A DNA stretch of 64,000 nucleotides, taken from Tillus elongatus (lineage: Eukaryota > Arthropoda > Insecta > Coleoptera > Cleridae). The stretch covers positions 118,402,858-118,466,857 of the forward strand of contig OZ023265.1 in NCBI GenBank assembly GCA_964006375.1. The letters run 5' to 3'. Shown here piece after piece: positions 33,542-46,393 of this stretch. Under the pieces are notes generated by a model. It was given only the letters and a program-made list of their open reading frames with translations, had not been told where the DNA came from and ran no database searches. Within the stretch, counting starts at the first letter, position 1. Every line of letters starts with the position of its first letter. A program made the translations under genes and the position numbers.

Positions 33542-33754
33542 ATGCCTAGTTGTTTCTTCGGAGGTCCCTGTTCCTGTTCTGAATGTCAATCAGACGCTAA
33601 AAAGCCTGTCTGTCAAATATGTAATAAGGCAGAAGGCTATGAGGTAGGTTACGAATTAACAACCGACAGAAAGGGAATCTCTGGTTATAATTTCACAACC
33701 TACTGCAAAGAGTGTTACCAGAAGAAGGTGAAAAGAACTTTACAAGAACGCTGA
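33542..33754 (+). CDS. Small Cys-rich protein of the polymerase element
   Basis: A 70-codon frame starts at an ATG in good context (AACATGC). It carries CFFGGPCSCSEC near the N-terminus, CQICNK in the middle and YCKECYQKK near the end, spaced like a small treble-clef or Zn-ribbon domain. The end is basic (KKVKRTLQER). It lies between the polymerase C-terminal exon and the N-terminal exon, with its own TATA box. I do not recognise a named family. A DNA- or RNA-binding accessory of the element is a guess. Confidence 0.6.
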   Translation: MPSCFFGGPCSCSECQSDAKKPVCQICNKAEGYEVGYELTTDRKGISGYNFTTYCKECYQKKVKRTLQER

Positions 33755-34069
33755 GTCATTCAAAAGCAAGAACTCTAAATTAAGGTTCCCATTCGTCATC
33801 AAACAAATATAAACGAAAAGCACCCCGCTAAAGTTTCAGTCTTTAACGAACAGCCAAGGTGAACACACTATATTAGCACGAGAAGCTCCCACTGAGTATA
33901 GGACGAGGTTAAACTTCAATTCTTGTGACAGTGAAAGGTGAACATTAAGACTAAAAAAGCACCCGTTTTGGTTTTAGTCTTCAGACAGCGAAAATACCGT
34001 TAAACTTTAGTCTCTTAATCGTGAAGTGAACACGAAAAGTTCGGTTGTGAAAGTGAACTCTTGGAAACA
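33755..34069 (+). promoter_or_regulatory. Leader with short repeated motifs before polymerase N-terminal exon
   Basis: About 300 bp with no frame but with repeated short motifs. GTGAA(A/G)GTGAAC-like boxes occur at about 33931, 34020 and 34049. TTAAACTT(T/C)A-type boxes are at about 33910 and 34000, and AAAAGCACCC boxes near 33816 and 33955. It looks like a 5' leader or control region of the following exon. Confidence 0.4.
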
Positions 34070-34431
34070 ATGGCATTCCAAATACTTGAAGACACAGTGA
34101 ATTCCAATAAGAAGTTTAAATTTGATAGACGTAGTGTTTGCTTTAGACTACAAGATATACCTGACGATGTCAACGATCCAGAGAACTGGGTCAAAGATCG
34201 TATTAAAGATATTGTGAGTCATATAGTCCATGATGTCGACCCCGAAGACAGGGTAGGTTTTACCTTTAACTCGGAAGGTTTCGACAAGGGGGCTGCCCAT
34301 CTCCCATTTCGTAAAGCAAAGAATGTTGTTTTCGAAGACGTCTGGCACCTACTGAGCAAGATATACCAGAGCAAAGGATCCGGTTTTCGTTCTGATACAT
34401 TTAGAATGACAATGACTCAGGTGAAAAACCG
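34070..34431 (+). pseudogene. Polymerase-element N-terminal exon
   Basis: The start ATG is in good context (ACAATGG). About 121 codons include FDRRSVCFRLQDIP, WVKDRIKDIVSHIV, DPEDRVGFTFNS and VWHLLSKIYQS. This N-terminal domain is one I associate with long polymerase-B proteins of insect virus-like elements. It ends at AACCG|GTAAGC, a good splice donor, and the next frame stop is within the donor. No second exon follows. It lies downstream of the polymerase C-terminal exon, the reverse of the order within one gene, so it belongs to a second copy or a permuted one. Confidence 0.6.
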
Positions 34432-35118
34432 GTAAGCCTTCATCACATATCAATCATCATAGTGAAACCATGTACCTTACTATCTTTAAGCCTCTAAATG
34501 TTTATATGAGTTGTTCAATATAATGTCATTATTCAAAGTTGATACATAATAAGATTTTGTAAAAAGCCTTCAGCATTTAAAAACTAATTTTAATGTCTAA
34601 TATAAATATAAATTTAAACAGTTTTTAGTTTGTAATTGTACTAACAAACTCATAAGAAGTGGCACCTAATTGCTGGTCTCAAAAAATTATATATAAAACA
34701 GAGTTTTGCCTAATAATCAGAAGCTCTGTGTTTGAAAAAAATCACAGCCAAAATGAGTAGGTTAAATATTGGGGTAGAGTTATCATATAACAGCCTGAAG
34801 AAGTTATGTGATTGAAAATAACCATTTTTCATAGCTAAATTAAGCTTAGGACGTTCAGTGTTGTGAATAAAGTGAAAATAACCATTTATCACAATCAAAA
34901 TGATTAAGCTCTATGTTATTTGGTACCCCACTTGTAATAACTGAAGAAGTTCTGTGCTAAAATGAAAATAGCTATTTACCACAGCCCAAAATGAGTAAGC
35001 TCTATATTATTTTGGTACCTTCTGTAACAACCTGATGAACCTGTGTTAGTAACATCGGTCAGATGTCTTTTTACAATTACTTGTCACTTTTTATGGGTAA
35101 TTGTTTTTATTCTCATAC
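34432..35118. repeat. Imperfect tandem repeats of about 95-100 bp
   Basis: Three diverged copies between about 34740 and 35050 share (C/A)TGAAGAAGTT, GAAAATAACCATTT and TAAGCTCTATATTATTTGGT-like blocks. No gene is seen. Confidence 0.55.
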
Positions 35119-36127
35119 CTACTCTCATAGTATAACACCTGTTTTAGTTATCTATGTAGACAGGTCACTTGTTGATAGCTTATTATCACTTGTCAACATT
35201 AATATAAACTACCTTGTGTAGTAACTAGTTGTTAAGATGTATTATAGTATGTATAAGAACTGGTGTAATCCTAGTCAAAATATATGTATTGTAAAAAAAA
35301 ATATTACTGATAAATTTTATTAAAAAATAGTATGTTCTCAAAATATATGTATTACAATGTTGGTAATAAATTGCTATATATGGAATAATAGTGTTTTATT
35401 TAACCAGTTGGAAATTATAAACTAAAAAAAGTGTAGTGTTAATGGTGAAAAAAAAAAGTAGGTATAAAAGGCTTCGTTGAAGAATCCTTAAATGCTTGGT
35501 GTAATTTATATCATTAAAGAAACGTTTGCAATCACTTTTACTATTTAATATTAGAGTTCTAACGAAACTCACCTGCTCCAAATGGTTTTTTTTAAAAATA
35601 TCCTTAGAATAATTTGAAGTAATAGGTTAGACACTTTGGAATGTTTGCATGTGACTGTCTGGCCCAAGTCATGTGTCTTGGGGCGTGGCCACGCCCACAA
35701 GGGGTGGGGCTCCGCCCCTAGGTGTGGGGCTCTGCCTACAAGGGGGAGGGCTCCGCCCACTAGGGGTGGGGCTCCGCCCACTAGGGGTGGGGCTCCGCCC
35801 ACTAGGGGAGGAGTGGGGGTACCCCCACTTCCTGTCTGGCTCAAGTGACCCATTACCTACTCCTGCTACATTATAAACGTGGCAGGTATTTTTACTTATT
35901 AATCGCTTGGATGATCCATATTAGTCAACTCAATCGAACCAGTTTCTGCAAACCAAATAACAAAAGAGGCTTTTTAAAGGAAATTTGTAGTTATTTCAAA
36001 TCTAGTACCCACGCTGCCTTTATATGGGTTTTACTATGTATCAAAACTGAAGATTCTAGTTTAATGGGAAATTGAGTTATCATTATTCGAAATATTTTAA
36101 CAAAAATTCTCTACCATAACGCACTTG
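35119..36127. repeat. 1-kb tandem duplication, unit 1
   Basis: From CTACTCTCATAGTATAACAC to CCATAACGCACTTGCT the sequence is repeated almost base for base at 36128-37105. The offset is 1009, then 1008, then 986 nt. The two breakpoints share only CTA. Confidence 0.95.
35562..35871 (+). mobile_element. SINE-VNTR copy, unit 1
   Basis: Inverted relative to 26003-26385 and lacking most of the tRNA-like head (starts CGAAACTCACCTGCTCC). The GC array (about 35690-35820) has three full CTCCGCCCACTAGGGG units. Confidence 0.8.
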
Positions 36128-37105
36128 CTACTCTCATAGTATAACACCTGTTTTAGTTATCTATGTAGACAGGTCACTTGTTGATAGCTTATTATCACTT
36201 GTCAACATTAATATAAACTACCTTGTGTAGTAACTAGTTGTTAAGATGTATTATAGTATGTATAAGAACTGGTGTAATCCTAGTCAAAATATATGTATTG
36301 TAAAAAAAATATTACTGATAAATTTTATTAAAAAATAGTATGTTCTCAAAATATATGTATTACAATGTTGGTAATAAATTGCTATATATGGAATAATAGT
36401 GTTTTATTTAACCAGTTGGAAATTATAAACTAAAAAAAGTGTAGTGTTAATGGTGAAAAAAAAAAGTAGGTATAAAAGGCTTCGTTGAAGAATCCTTAAA
36501 TGCTTGGTGTAATTTATATCATTAAAGAAACGTTTGCAATCATTTTTACTATTTAATATTAGAGTTCTAACGAAACTCACCTGCTCCAAATGGTTTTTTT
36601 TAAAATATCCTTAGAATAATTTGAAGTAATAGGTTAGACACTTTGGAATGTTTGCATGTGACTGTCTGGCCCAAGTCATGTGTCTTGGGGCGTGGCCACG
36701 CCCACAAGGGGTGGGGCTCCGCCCCTAGGTGTGGGGCTCTGCCTACAAGGGGGAGGGCTCCGCCCACTAGGGGTGGGGCTCCGCCCACTAGGGGAGGAGT
36801 GGGGGTACCCCCACTTCCTGTCTGGCTCAAGTGACCCATTACCTACTCCTGCTACATTATAAACGTGGCAGGTATTTTTACTTATTAATCGCTTGGATGA
36901 TCCATATTAGTCAACTCAATCGAACCAGTTTCTGCAAACCAAATAACAAAAGAGGCTTTTTAAAGGAAATTTGTAGTTATTTCAAATCTAGTACCCACGC
37001 TGCCTTTATATGGGTTTTACTATGTATAAAAACTGAAGATTCTAGTTTAATGGGAAATTGAGTTATCATTATTCGAAATATTTTAACAAAAATTCTCTAC
37101 CATAA
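36128..37105. repeat. 1-kb tandem duplication, unit 2
   Basis: Near-identical to 35119-36127, differing by a few substitutions, one-base changes in A or T runs and loss of one 21-bp VNTR unit. Confidence 0.95.
36571..36857 (+). mobile_element. SINE-VNTR copy, unit 2
   Basis: As the unit 1 copy, but the array (about 36700-36805) has two full CTCCGCCCACTAGGGG units instead of three. Confidence 0.8.
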
Positions 37106-38291
37106 CGCACTTGCTGCAACTAAACTCTTTTCAACACTTATTTACTACTACTGTATCCATACTTTTTGAAAATGAAATAAATTTAAACAGTACAAAATTT
37201 AGAAATATAATTTTAAGAATTTATAATATACATCTGATTATATATGTAATTTAAACTGCTTTATGATATCATGTAGTTTCATTTACTTCACATGTTTCAT
37301 AAAGAGTAAAAGCTAAGAGTAATGAAACCATAAGTACCTAGTTACCCTGGGTATTATACCTATATTAGTTTGAGGTAGGTATATTTCTTCTTGAAATAAT
37401 TTTGTTTCAGTACCTACATGCATTGATTAAGAACCTGAATCTGATGTCTTTCCACTTTCTTATTTGTTTGATTGGTTGTTAGAGTCCTAATATACTACAG
37501 TCACAGTCGACGCCCGAAGTCATTTACCTACCATTTTATTAACCCTTGAATATAAGTAGTTGTTTTATATTCTGAGATTCTAAGGTGTTAGCGGAGTCGA
37601 GTTCGAGGTTATGCGCAGAACGTACAAGTTTCTCTCATGACTCCTGTCAGCTAACAAATAGTGGTGTTCTCAGATTAAACTATAGAGAGATGGAGATGGT
37701 TTTTAAATATCGTGAAAATAGGAAGGTCAATATTTATATGTATAATATAAATATAATATAATAAAACGTTGTTCTAGATTGCTTTTAAGAAAATTGAATC
37801 ACTTTAACTAAAATTTCTATTTATTTACATTTTTCTGATATCTACCGATTTAGATGGGAGTTGTCGTAAATGACAACCCCGCGGATTATTTATTGTGACA
37901 TATTTGCGTAGCCTGTCCGTTTAAAACTTAATTTGGAGATTTTGTTTACAATGGCAGCGGAACCCTGATTTATCTGTCTGACCCTGTCTAACATTATAGG
38001 CATCCATTTAGAGGTAATTTCAGGTCATATAGTAGATTATTGATTTAGTTATAACTCAAGATCTACTAAACCACTAGGACCACTTGTACAATGTGTACGT
38101 GCTTGTCAAGTTTTAGTTTAATATTTCTAGTAAGTTAAAAGATATTCTGTTTTCAAATAGTTTTTTTAAAGTTTTTTTCTAAAAGTATTTGAGATTTCAC
38201 ACTGTCTAACGAACTCATCCAAGCTATTAACAAAATGAATAGAATTGCCAAATTTGGTTTGGACTGGTGAAGTATTTTTTAAGCTATCGGT

Positions 38292-38292
<1 letters not shown>
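37106..38292. other. No gene recognised
   Basis: AT-rich intronic sequence with no supported frame or RNA. Confidence 0.5.

Positions 38293-38387
<95 letters not shown>
38293..38387. repeat. (TA)n microsatellite
   Basis: About 95 bp of TA following AAGCTATCGGTTG, a degenerate form of the usual TTATCGGTGTGA flank. Confidence 0.95.
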
Positions 38388-40568
<2,181 letters not shown>

Positions 40569-40769
40569 TTTTAACTAACCTTGGATCTGAATCCCCGGGG
40601 CCCTAATTCGCGCTCATTTGAGAAAATTTTCCAAAAATCTCACCATCGATACCTCTCTATAAGGAATTTTCTTAATGAAAATTCACAAAAAGCAACAGAT
40701 TTTGACAGGAAACGGTTGAATGTAAATTATGTCGTTGAAAACTATTGGATTTTTATGATTTAAAAAGTG

Positions 40770-41125
40770 GGCAAGGCAGACGTAAAGGACGCAGGCAATG
40801 AGGGGTGAACGGAGGCCATACAGCGGGGAGGAGTGACACGGGGCCCGTAGAAGCGGTTTTTTGGAACGTCGCCAGGAGCGAACGGAAAGCTATCTATCAA
40901 TCTGCCTACTCCTTAGAGCGGTGGACAAAGGTGGGTTGAGTTGTTGGCGCTCGATTACGGGGCGTCAATCTGCTTACTCCCCAAGTCTAGTCGGAGATCA
41001 TCTCTAAGGTCTCAGTGTATTCAACCCTAAGAGATCTCCCTTAGGCCTACGGTTGCACACACTGATACCTTAGAAACGATCTCCGGCGAGATTTCTGAAG
41101 TAGGCAGATTGAGGCCTAAGAGGTC
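40770..41125. repeat. GC-rich island with long hairpin
   Basis: A block of clearly higher GC than its surroundings. About 40962-41022 and 41062-41115 are inverted copies. TCAATCTGCTTACTCC pairs with GAAGTAGGCAGATTGA, and GGAGATCATCTCTAAGGTCT pairs with the ACCTTAGAAACGATCTCC side. A third copy of the tip (TCAATCTGCCTACTCC) is at about 40897. No reading frame is recognised. It could be a foldback end or a relic of a structured RNA. Confidence 0.7.
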
Positions 41126-41215
41126 ATGTTCTTACATATTTCCTTTACCTATTGAAAATGGCTCCAAAACGTCGAGTTTGAATAAATTCTGGACGCTGTT
41201 CAACCCGAGAACCAA

Positions 41216-41216
<1 letters not shown>

Positions 41217-41303
<87 letters not shown>
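41217..41303. repeat. (TA)n microsatellite
   Basis: About 87 bp of TA; segment A follows (TTTTGGGTTCTGGAGACCCA). Confidence 0.95.
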
Positions 41304-41305
<2 letters not shown>

Positions 41306-42938
41306 TTTAATGGACCTTAGTTTTGGGTTCTGGAGACCCAAATTCGCGCTCATCTAAAGACATTTTTTCAAAAGCTTTTCATCGTGACCTATCCATTAGC
41401 GAAAATTCGTTAAAAAAGCACAAAATCCTATTTTCTATGAAGCTAAAAAATTTAATTTTGGTATATCTGTAGATAGTGTAAGTCTCTTTAAAAGAAACTT
41501 GTATTACAAATTTCATTAAAGTTACAAAAGATTTCCAGAAAGATTCTTAATTCATATTTAAAAAAACTAAAGTATCTGCCAAATTATAAGCGTAGAAATT
41601 GTTTTTCCAGAATGATTCCGTTTTAGTCAACCTAATCAAACCAGTTTTTTCAATATCAACAATAACAACATGTCTGCTGAAAATTATAATTTCAGATTCA
41701 AAGGTGACAAAGTTATTCAGGCGTTTTAAACAAAAATGAGATCTTGTTCAAAACGTATGAAATCTGTCCACTATTGTTTATCCAAATATCAAAATAAAAC
41801 AACAAAAAAGTCTGGACGCAGCAAGTGCGTTATGAAAGTGAATTTTTATAAACATGTTTTTAATATCAAATATGTCTTTTTAATACAAGAAGGCATCAAT
41901 TTGGTTACCGGTATAACCTATATAGTAGAAACAATGTGCCATATTTTATCAAAATAACTTATTGTTTGAAAATGTACAAAAAGTTTCCGAAAATAAACTT
42001 AAAATGTTGGTTTCCTAGCCAACAAACCTTAGGTTAATTGCAAATTGAGTTATTTAAATTTGAAGCATTTAATGAAAATTTGCTAACAAAACGTACTTAC
42101 TGCGTCTCGATTTTTTTCTTACAAACATATTTCGATAAAAAATGCCATAAAATAAGGGTGTACGAAAAAAATTGTAGGGACCACCAACGACTGATGGGCC
42201 AGCCTGTGATTGTCAAAATAATTTTATAAGATGCAGCTCAAGACACCCTATAATTAACTTATACATTTTTGTCTCCTCTCTTGTATAATAATAATTATAT
42301 TGGACTTTACCGTAGAAATGCGTCACCCTGTATATATGTAAAAACTGATTGTAAACGCGGATATTAATTCTAGGGGGCTACTTTGCGTTCATTTGAGGAA
42401 ATCCTTATACTGACTTTATTTATACTGCTTTTTGAACACTTTTTTGTTTGTCTTTTGTTTTCTGGTATTGGATTTCATAGCCTACTATCCTCAAAACGGT
42501 TTTTCTCAAAATTGTCAGTGCAATTACAAGATTTCTCAAGCATGTTGTACATCACTGGAATGCTCTTTTCACAGGCTATCACATGAGCAAAAAATCTAAG
42601 ATGGCTGCCATAATCAAAACAAACGTTGATACCTGTAGCTGAAAAACAAATGACAATCCAAAATTGAGAATATCCCAAACAGATTACTCTGTAAAAAGTG
42701 TCCTGATAATGTGCAAGGCTTATACATGTCAGATCAACGCCTACTTAGATATTGAAGAAAAAAGAAATCGACAAATTTTGTTTTTTTCAAAATAACTCGA
42801 AAGCGAAAAGAGACAGGGCAAAATACAGGTCATATTTGGAACGAGCATGAAATTCTACAAAACATTGCTAATCTAACCGTCTCCCTATCTCTAATAATAA
42901 CGGAGATAGCAATACATTCCCATCCAGTATGGAACACA

Positions 42939-42941
<3 letters not shown>
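41304..42941. repeat. Segment A and main repeat family copy
   Basis: 41304-41420 is segment A. 41810-42385 carries GTCTGGACGCAGCAAGTGCG, the inverted-type CAAAACGTACTTACTGCGTC and GTAGAAATGCGTCACCCTGT, all main-family modules. 42390-42941 is not recognised, apart from a terminal GGAACACACTGTATAT that resembles mariner/MITE ends. No gene is supported. Confidence 0.65.

Positions 42942-43027
<86 letters not shown>
42942..43027. repeat. (TA)n microsatellite
   Basis: About 86 bp of TA directly after GGAACACACTG; segment A follows (TTTTGGGTTCTAGGGACTCA). Confidence 0.95.
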
Positions 43028-43030
<3 letters not shown>

Positions 43031-43447
43031 ATATAAAAATTTTAACGGACCTTGATTTTGGGTTCTAGGGACTCAAATTTGCGGTCACCTAAAGAATTTT
43101 TTTCAAAAGCTTTTCATCGTAACCTCTGTACTAGCGAATTTCTCTGAATGAAAATTTCGTACAGGTCCTTCTAGCACGTCAACTCTATTTGAAAATAGCG
43201 TACTACTGACAGGCTTGTCCAGCTGTCCCTCCGAAAGCTCCTTCCAGCAGGACAGATGCTTGTACGTTCTATCATTAAAAACCGATTCCAGAAAAAAGCT
43301 AAAGTCGCTGAGGAAGAATACATTGAGCAATTTTTGCAGGGAGCTCCTGATGGAAAATATTTGATAATTGCGGTAATAGTTATTTTTTAAGTAAACTAAT
43401 AGGTAGTTATTTTGTGCAGCTTCATAGGTTGGATTAATATTTGACAT

Positions 43448-43808
43448 ATAACTTCGATGGTTCAGGGGTAAGAACGTGTGCCTCTGAATCGAAGGGTACT
43501 GGGTTCAATCCCAGGTTACTCCTTTCACTTTTTCAGTACAAACTGTAACATTAACATCAACCGAGGTTTTGGCATTGTATTTGAGCAAGTTGAATGTCTG
43601 CAGGTTCCGCCCTTCGGAGGGGGCGTAAAGCCGTCGGTCCCGTGTCCATGCGATGTTGGGCACGTTAAAGATCCCTACCCTCCTTACAGAAAGACAGGGG
43701 TTCGGAAAATTTTCCAGGATAGTGAGGTGAAACTGCTCCCTGGCGTCGGTGATTGGCCATAGTCGCGGAAATAGGCCGACGTTAAAGAAACAAAACACAC
43801 ACACACAA
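43448..43808 (+). mobile_element. SINE family 2, near-complete copy
   Basis: A tRNA-like head with box A TGGTTCAGGGGT (near 43458) and box B GGTTCAATCCC (43502-43512) leads into a body of about 280 bp. It ends ACGTTAAAGAAACAAAACAC in a (CA)n tail. Other copies or fragments in the window are 8767-9130, 16920-17200, 28268-28470, 48895-49036 and 50476-50640. Confidence 0.88.
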
Positions 43809-44399
43809 TATTTGGCATAGCAGGCACTTGCCGCTGTAACGAGTTAACATGTTTAAATATGGATAATATGCCAGATAAGGAGCATGTATTTATTACATAT
43901 TTACCTAATACGAAGACCTACGTTCCACACAGTTTTGCTGTGATAGAAGATGGATTTTACATCAACGCATTAGATCTGCAAGAAATACCTACATAAGTTT
44001 ACATCTAATGCGTGGAGTTTCTTACGATACATATTTTGCGTATTTAGGTTGTAAATGCGCAGCTTAGTCTGTTGGAATAAACACAATTTTCAAAAGTACT
44101 AGCTGTAATTGCTTTGGTCTTGGATTTGCCGGATGCTCGTTTGTATACCGGCCACAGTATAAGACGTTCGTCAGCTCCTTTACTGGGCAACGCTGGTGGC
44201 GTTCTTACGACTATTAAACGTCACGGTAGGTGAAAGTCTTCCACTGTGTGGCAGAAGAATATATGGTAGCGATCATTTAAAAAACACATATTTGAAAACG
44301 GAAGAAGCACGAAATATAATTACTGTCAGTAGACAGTAATTCCGTAGGGAATATTATTGTTTTTCTTTGTATGAATATATATTACTTGGGCGGGGCAGA
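43809..44399. other. No gene recognised
   Basis: Moderately complex sequence. Short frames here (for example one with VSYDTYFAYLGCKCAA near 44015-44065) look protein-like but are interrupted and unidentified. Confidence 0.4.
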
Positions 44400-44650
44400 A
44401 GATAGAAAAGAAATGTGAGCGGAATGTGCGAAAAAAACAGCTCAGTTGGACCTCTATAAGCTGCCTTTTACCCATTTTGCATCTATACCTCCTTAAAATT
44501 CTGTTCATCCCGCCCAGAACCCCTAATATTCACCGCACGTCCCGTATCTTACTTGCGGGTTGTTCCCAAGAAATTTTCTTGTTTACATTGTTCTTGTTTC
44601 TGAATTGAGGGTGGTTGTAGGCATGAAGAAGCGGAAGGGGTACCGCTGCG
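44400..44650 (+). repeat. Repeat family X copy
   Basis: Inverted relative to 25575-25920. Shares AAGAAATTTTCTTGTTTACA and CTCTATAAGCTGCCTTTTAC blocks, and in one frame DLYKLPFTHF. Confidence 0.6.
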
Positions 44651-44696
44651 ACAAAGTAGCGAACCAATTTTCAATTTATGTTTTAACTGTTACTCC

Positions 44697-44876
44697 GGAC
44701 GCCCTCGTGGCGCAGGTGGCTAGGTGCCAGCCTGCTAAGTGAGAGGTCCCGGGTTCGATTCCCGGGCGAGCCAATTTGACTCTGTCTGGAAAATTTTAAA
44801 AAATATTGAATGATGGGAAAGAATGTGCTAATGGCCTGAGATGCCGCAGCCAATAATATTAAATAAAAAATAAAAA
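44697..44876 (+). mobile_element. SINE family 1, complete, with target-site duplication
   Basis: A 180-bp element. The tRNA-like head has box A TGGCGCAGGTGG (44708-44719) and box B GGTTCGATTCC (44752-44762). A short body and an A-rich tail (AAATAAAAAATAAAAAAA) follow. It is flanked by perfect 12-bp direct repeats AACTGTTACTCC at 44685-44696 and 44877-44888. The head could fold like a tRNA, but the acceptor ends pair poorly, so it is a SINE and not a tRNA gene. Confidence 0.93.
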
Positions 44877-44888
44877 AACTGTTACTCC

Positions 44889-46315
44889 ATTTCATTTGTT
44901 AAAAAAAATCCAAAAATGATTTTGAGGTTGTTTTGTTTGACAGTCTTACATAGAGATACAATATTTCCTCATTTTCAAAAAGTGTGGATACAGCAACAGT
45001 AGATAAGTGTTGAAAAAGGCCTGGGTGCAGCAAATACATTATGGTAGACAATTTTTGTCAAAATATTTGAAATCCGATAACTCAATATCCTATTAAGCTA
45101 GAATATTCAATCTTGAACCATAGTAACACCTATGTAAACACAATGTGGGTACTAAATTAAATAAAAATAACATAATGAGCTTCGCGGATACCTACCAATT
45201 GGTTTTAAAATACTTTTGTTGTTTTTTTTTTTGCAAAAATTGGTTTGATTGGGTTGACTAATACAAAACCGTCCAAGTAATTAAAAGGAAAAATACCTGC
45301 CATATTGATAATTTGACAGGGACATTCCCTTTGTAAATTTTTTTTTCTGGAAAACTTTTGTGACTAATGAAATTTATAACACAATTTTTTTTAAAGAGAC
45401 TTGCCGTTCTTACATTTAGATATCTCTGATAGAATAGAAATGTCTTCAAATAATCGCTAACTGCGACCTCTAAAACCGATCTTCCAGGTCCGTTTAAATT
45501 CAAAGAATTGGTTTTAATACTATACCTTACTAAAAGTGTACAATTCTTATGAAAATTCACTAGTATAATGCACTTGCTGGGTCCCGAAAATTTTTTAAAA
45601 TATGGACATGAGGAAAAATAACAAAGGCAACGTTTACCGAAATAAAAATAAAAGGGTAGTAGGAAAAGTAGAAGAAAGATGCTTACGCACCGGAAGACAT
45701 TGAAAGAATGGAGGTAAAATTTGTTGAACACGGTCTGAGACATAATATCGTTCTGACAACATTTAAAGGATACATACTTGGAAAAAAAAGATGAAAATTC
45801 GTGGAAAATCTGACTCAATTGATGGAATGTGAAAACTGAAATAAAGCGAGGAACTGTTGAGACATTCATGGTTGTGACATCGCGCGTGGACTGTAATAAT
45901 GACTACAGACAGGATTAATATTATAGCAACGTTTTTCTACAAAATTTCGTTAAAGCTGTATTGATAAAAGATCGGTATTGCTTCCAAACGGTTCCTGTAT
46001 CTTGTACTATTTAAATATAACGTTTCTTGCCATAAAATGTAGTATTTTGTTTTTTCAATAAAATAATAGTGAGTATCTCGATAATGTTTGAATTGAAATG
46101 ATCGTGCAGTAACATTGCTTCTTCTAGCATCACTTGGACCCTTAGTTCCTCTCAGCTACATAGCCATATGGCATTCGTGCAACAATTTACAAAAATACAC
46201 AAGATTGTAAATTATTATGTGGCTAACAAAAAGCTTGAATAGTTTTAACAGCATAATTAAAATCTTAAAAAAACAAAAACATGCAGCATCCTTTGTTACA
46301 GGAAAAATGACTTAC
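44889..46315. other. Repeat fragments, no gene supported
   Basis: Short pieces of the GCAGCAAGTGCG motif family lie at about 45015-45050 and, inverted, 45550-45585. A 203-codon minus-strand open stretch (45258-45869) spans one of them and has no recognisable similarity. Confidence 0.5.
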
Positions 46316-46393
46316 CCAGAAGATGAAGTTGAAAACCATGAGAAGGCTCTTCATGCACGCCATAGCTGCAACAGTTTGCAGATGTTTGCCCAT
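46316..46393 (-). CDS. Tetraspanin, coding exon 1
   Basis: On the minus strand, ATG at 46393 sits in a strong context (CACAATGG). The 26 codons read MGKHLQTVAAMACMKSLLMV then FNFIFW, followed at once by GTAAGT (46310-46315). This is the cytoplasmic N-terminus with a membrane-proximal Cys and the first half of transmembrane helix 1 (CxKxLLxxFNFIFW), as in other tetraspanins. Phase 0 matches exon 2 at 557-745, whose ISGIAILAVGIW completes the helix. The 5' UTR and promoter lie to the right (above 46393), where I see no clear TATA box. Confidence 0.92.

Noticed and set aside
26005..36862. Gly/Pro-rich frames reading GGAPPLVGG-like repeats on both strands
   Set aside because: They arise from the 21-bp VNTR of the SINE, are open in several frames on both strands and have no start or promoter signals.
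44697..44770. A functional tRNA gene
   Set aside because: Box A and box B are good, but the acceptor stem pairs poorly, and the unit ends in an A-rich tail with target duplications, so it is a SINE.
45258..45869. A 203-codon minus-strand open frame
   Set aside because: Phe/Ser/Lys-rich low-complexity translation of AT-rich DNA overlapping a main-family repeat fragment. There is no recognisable domain.
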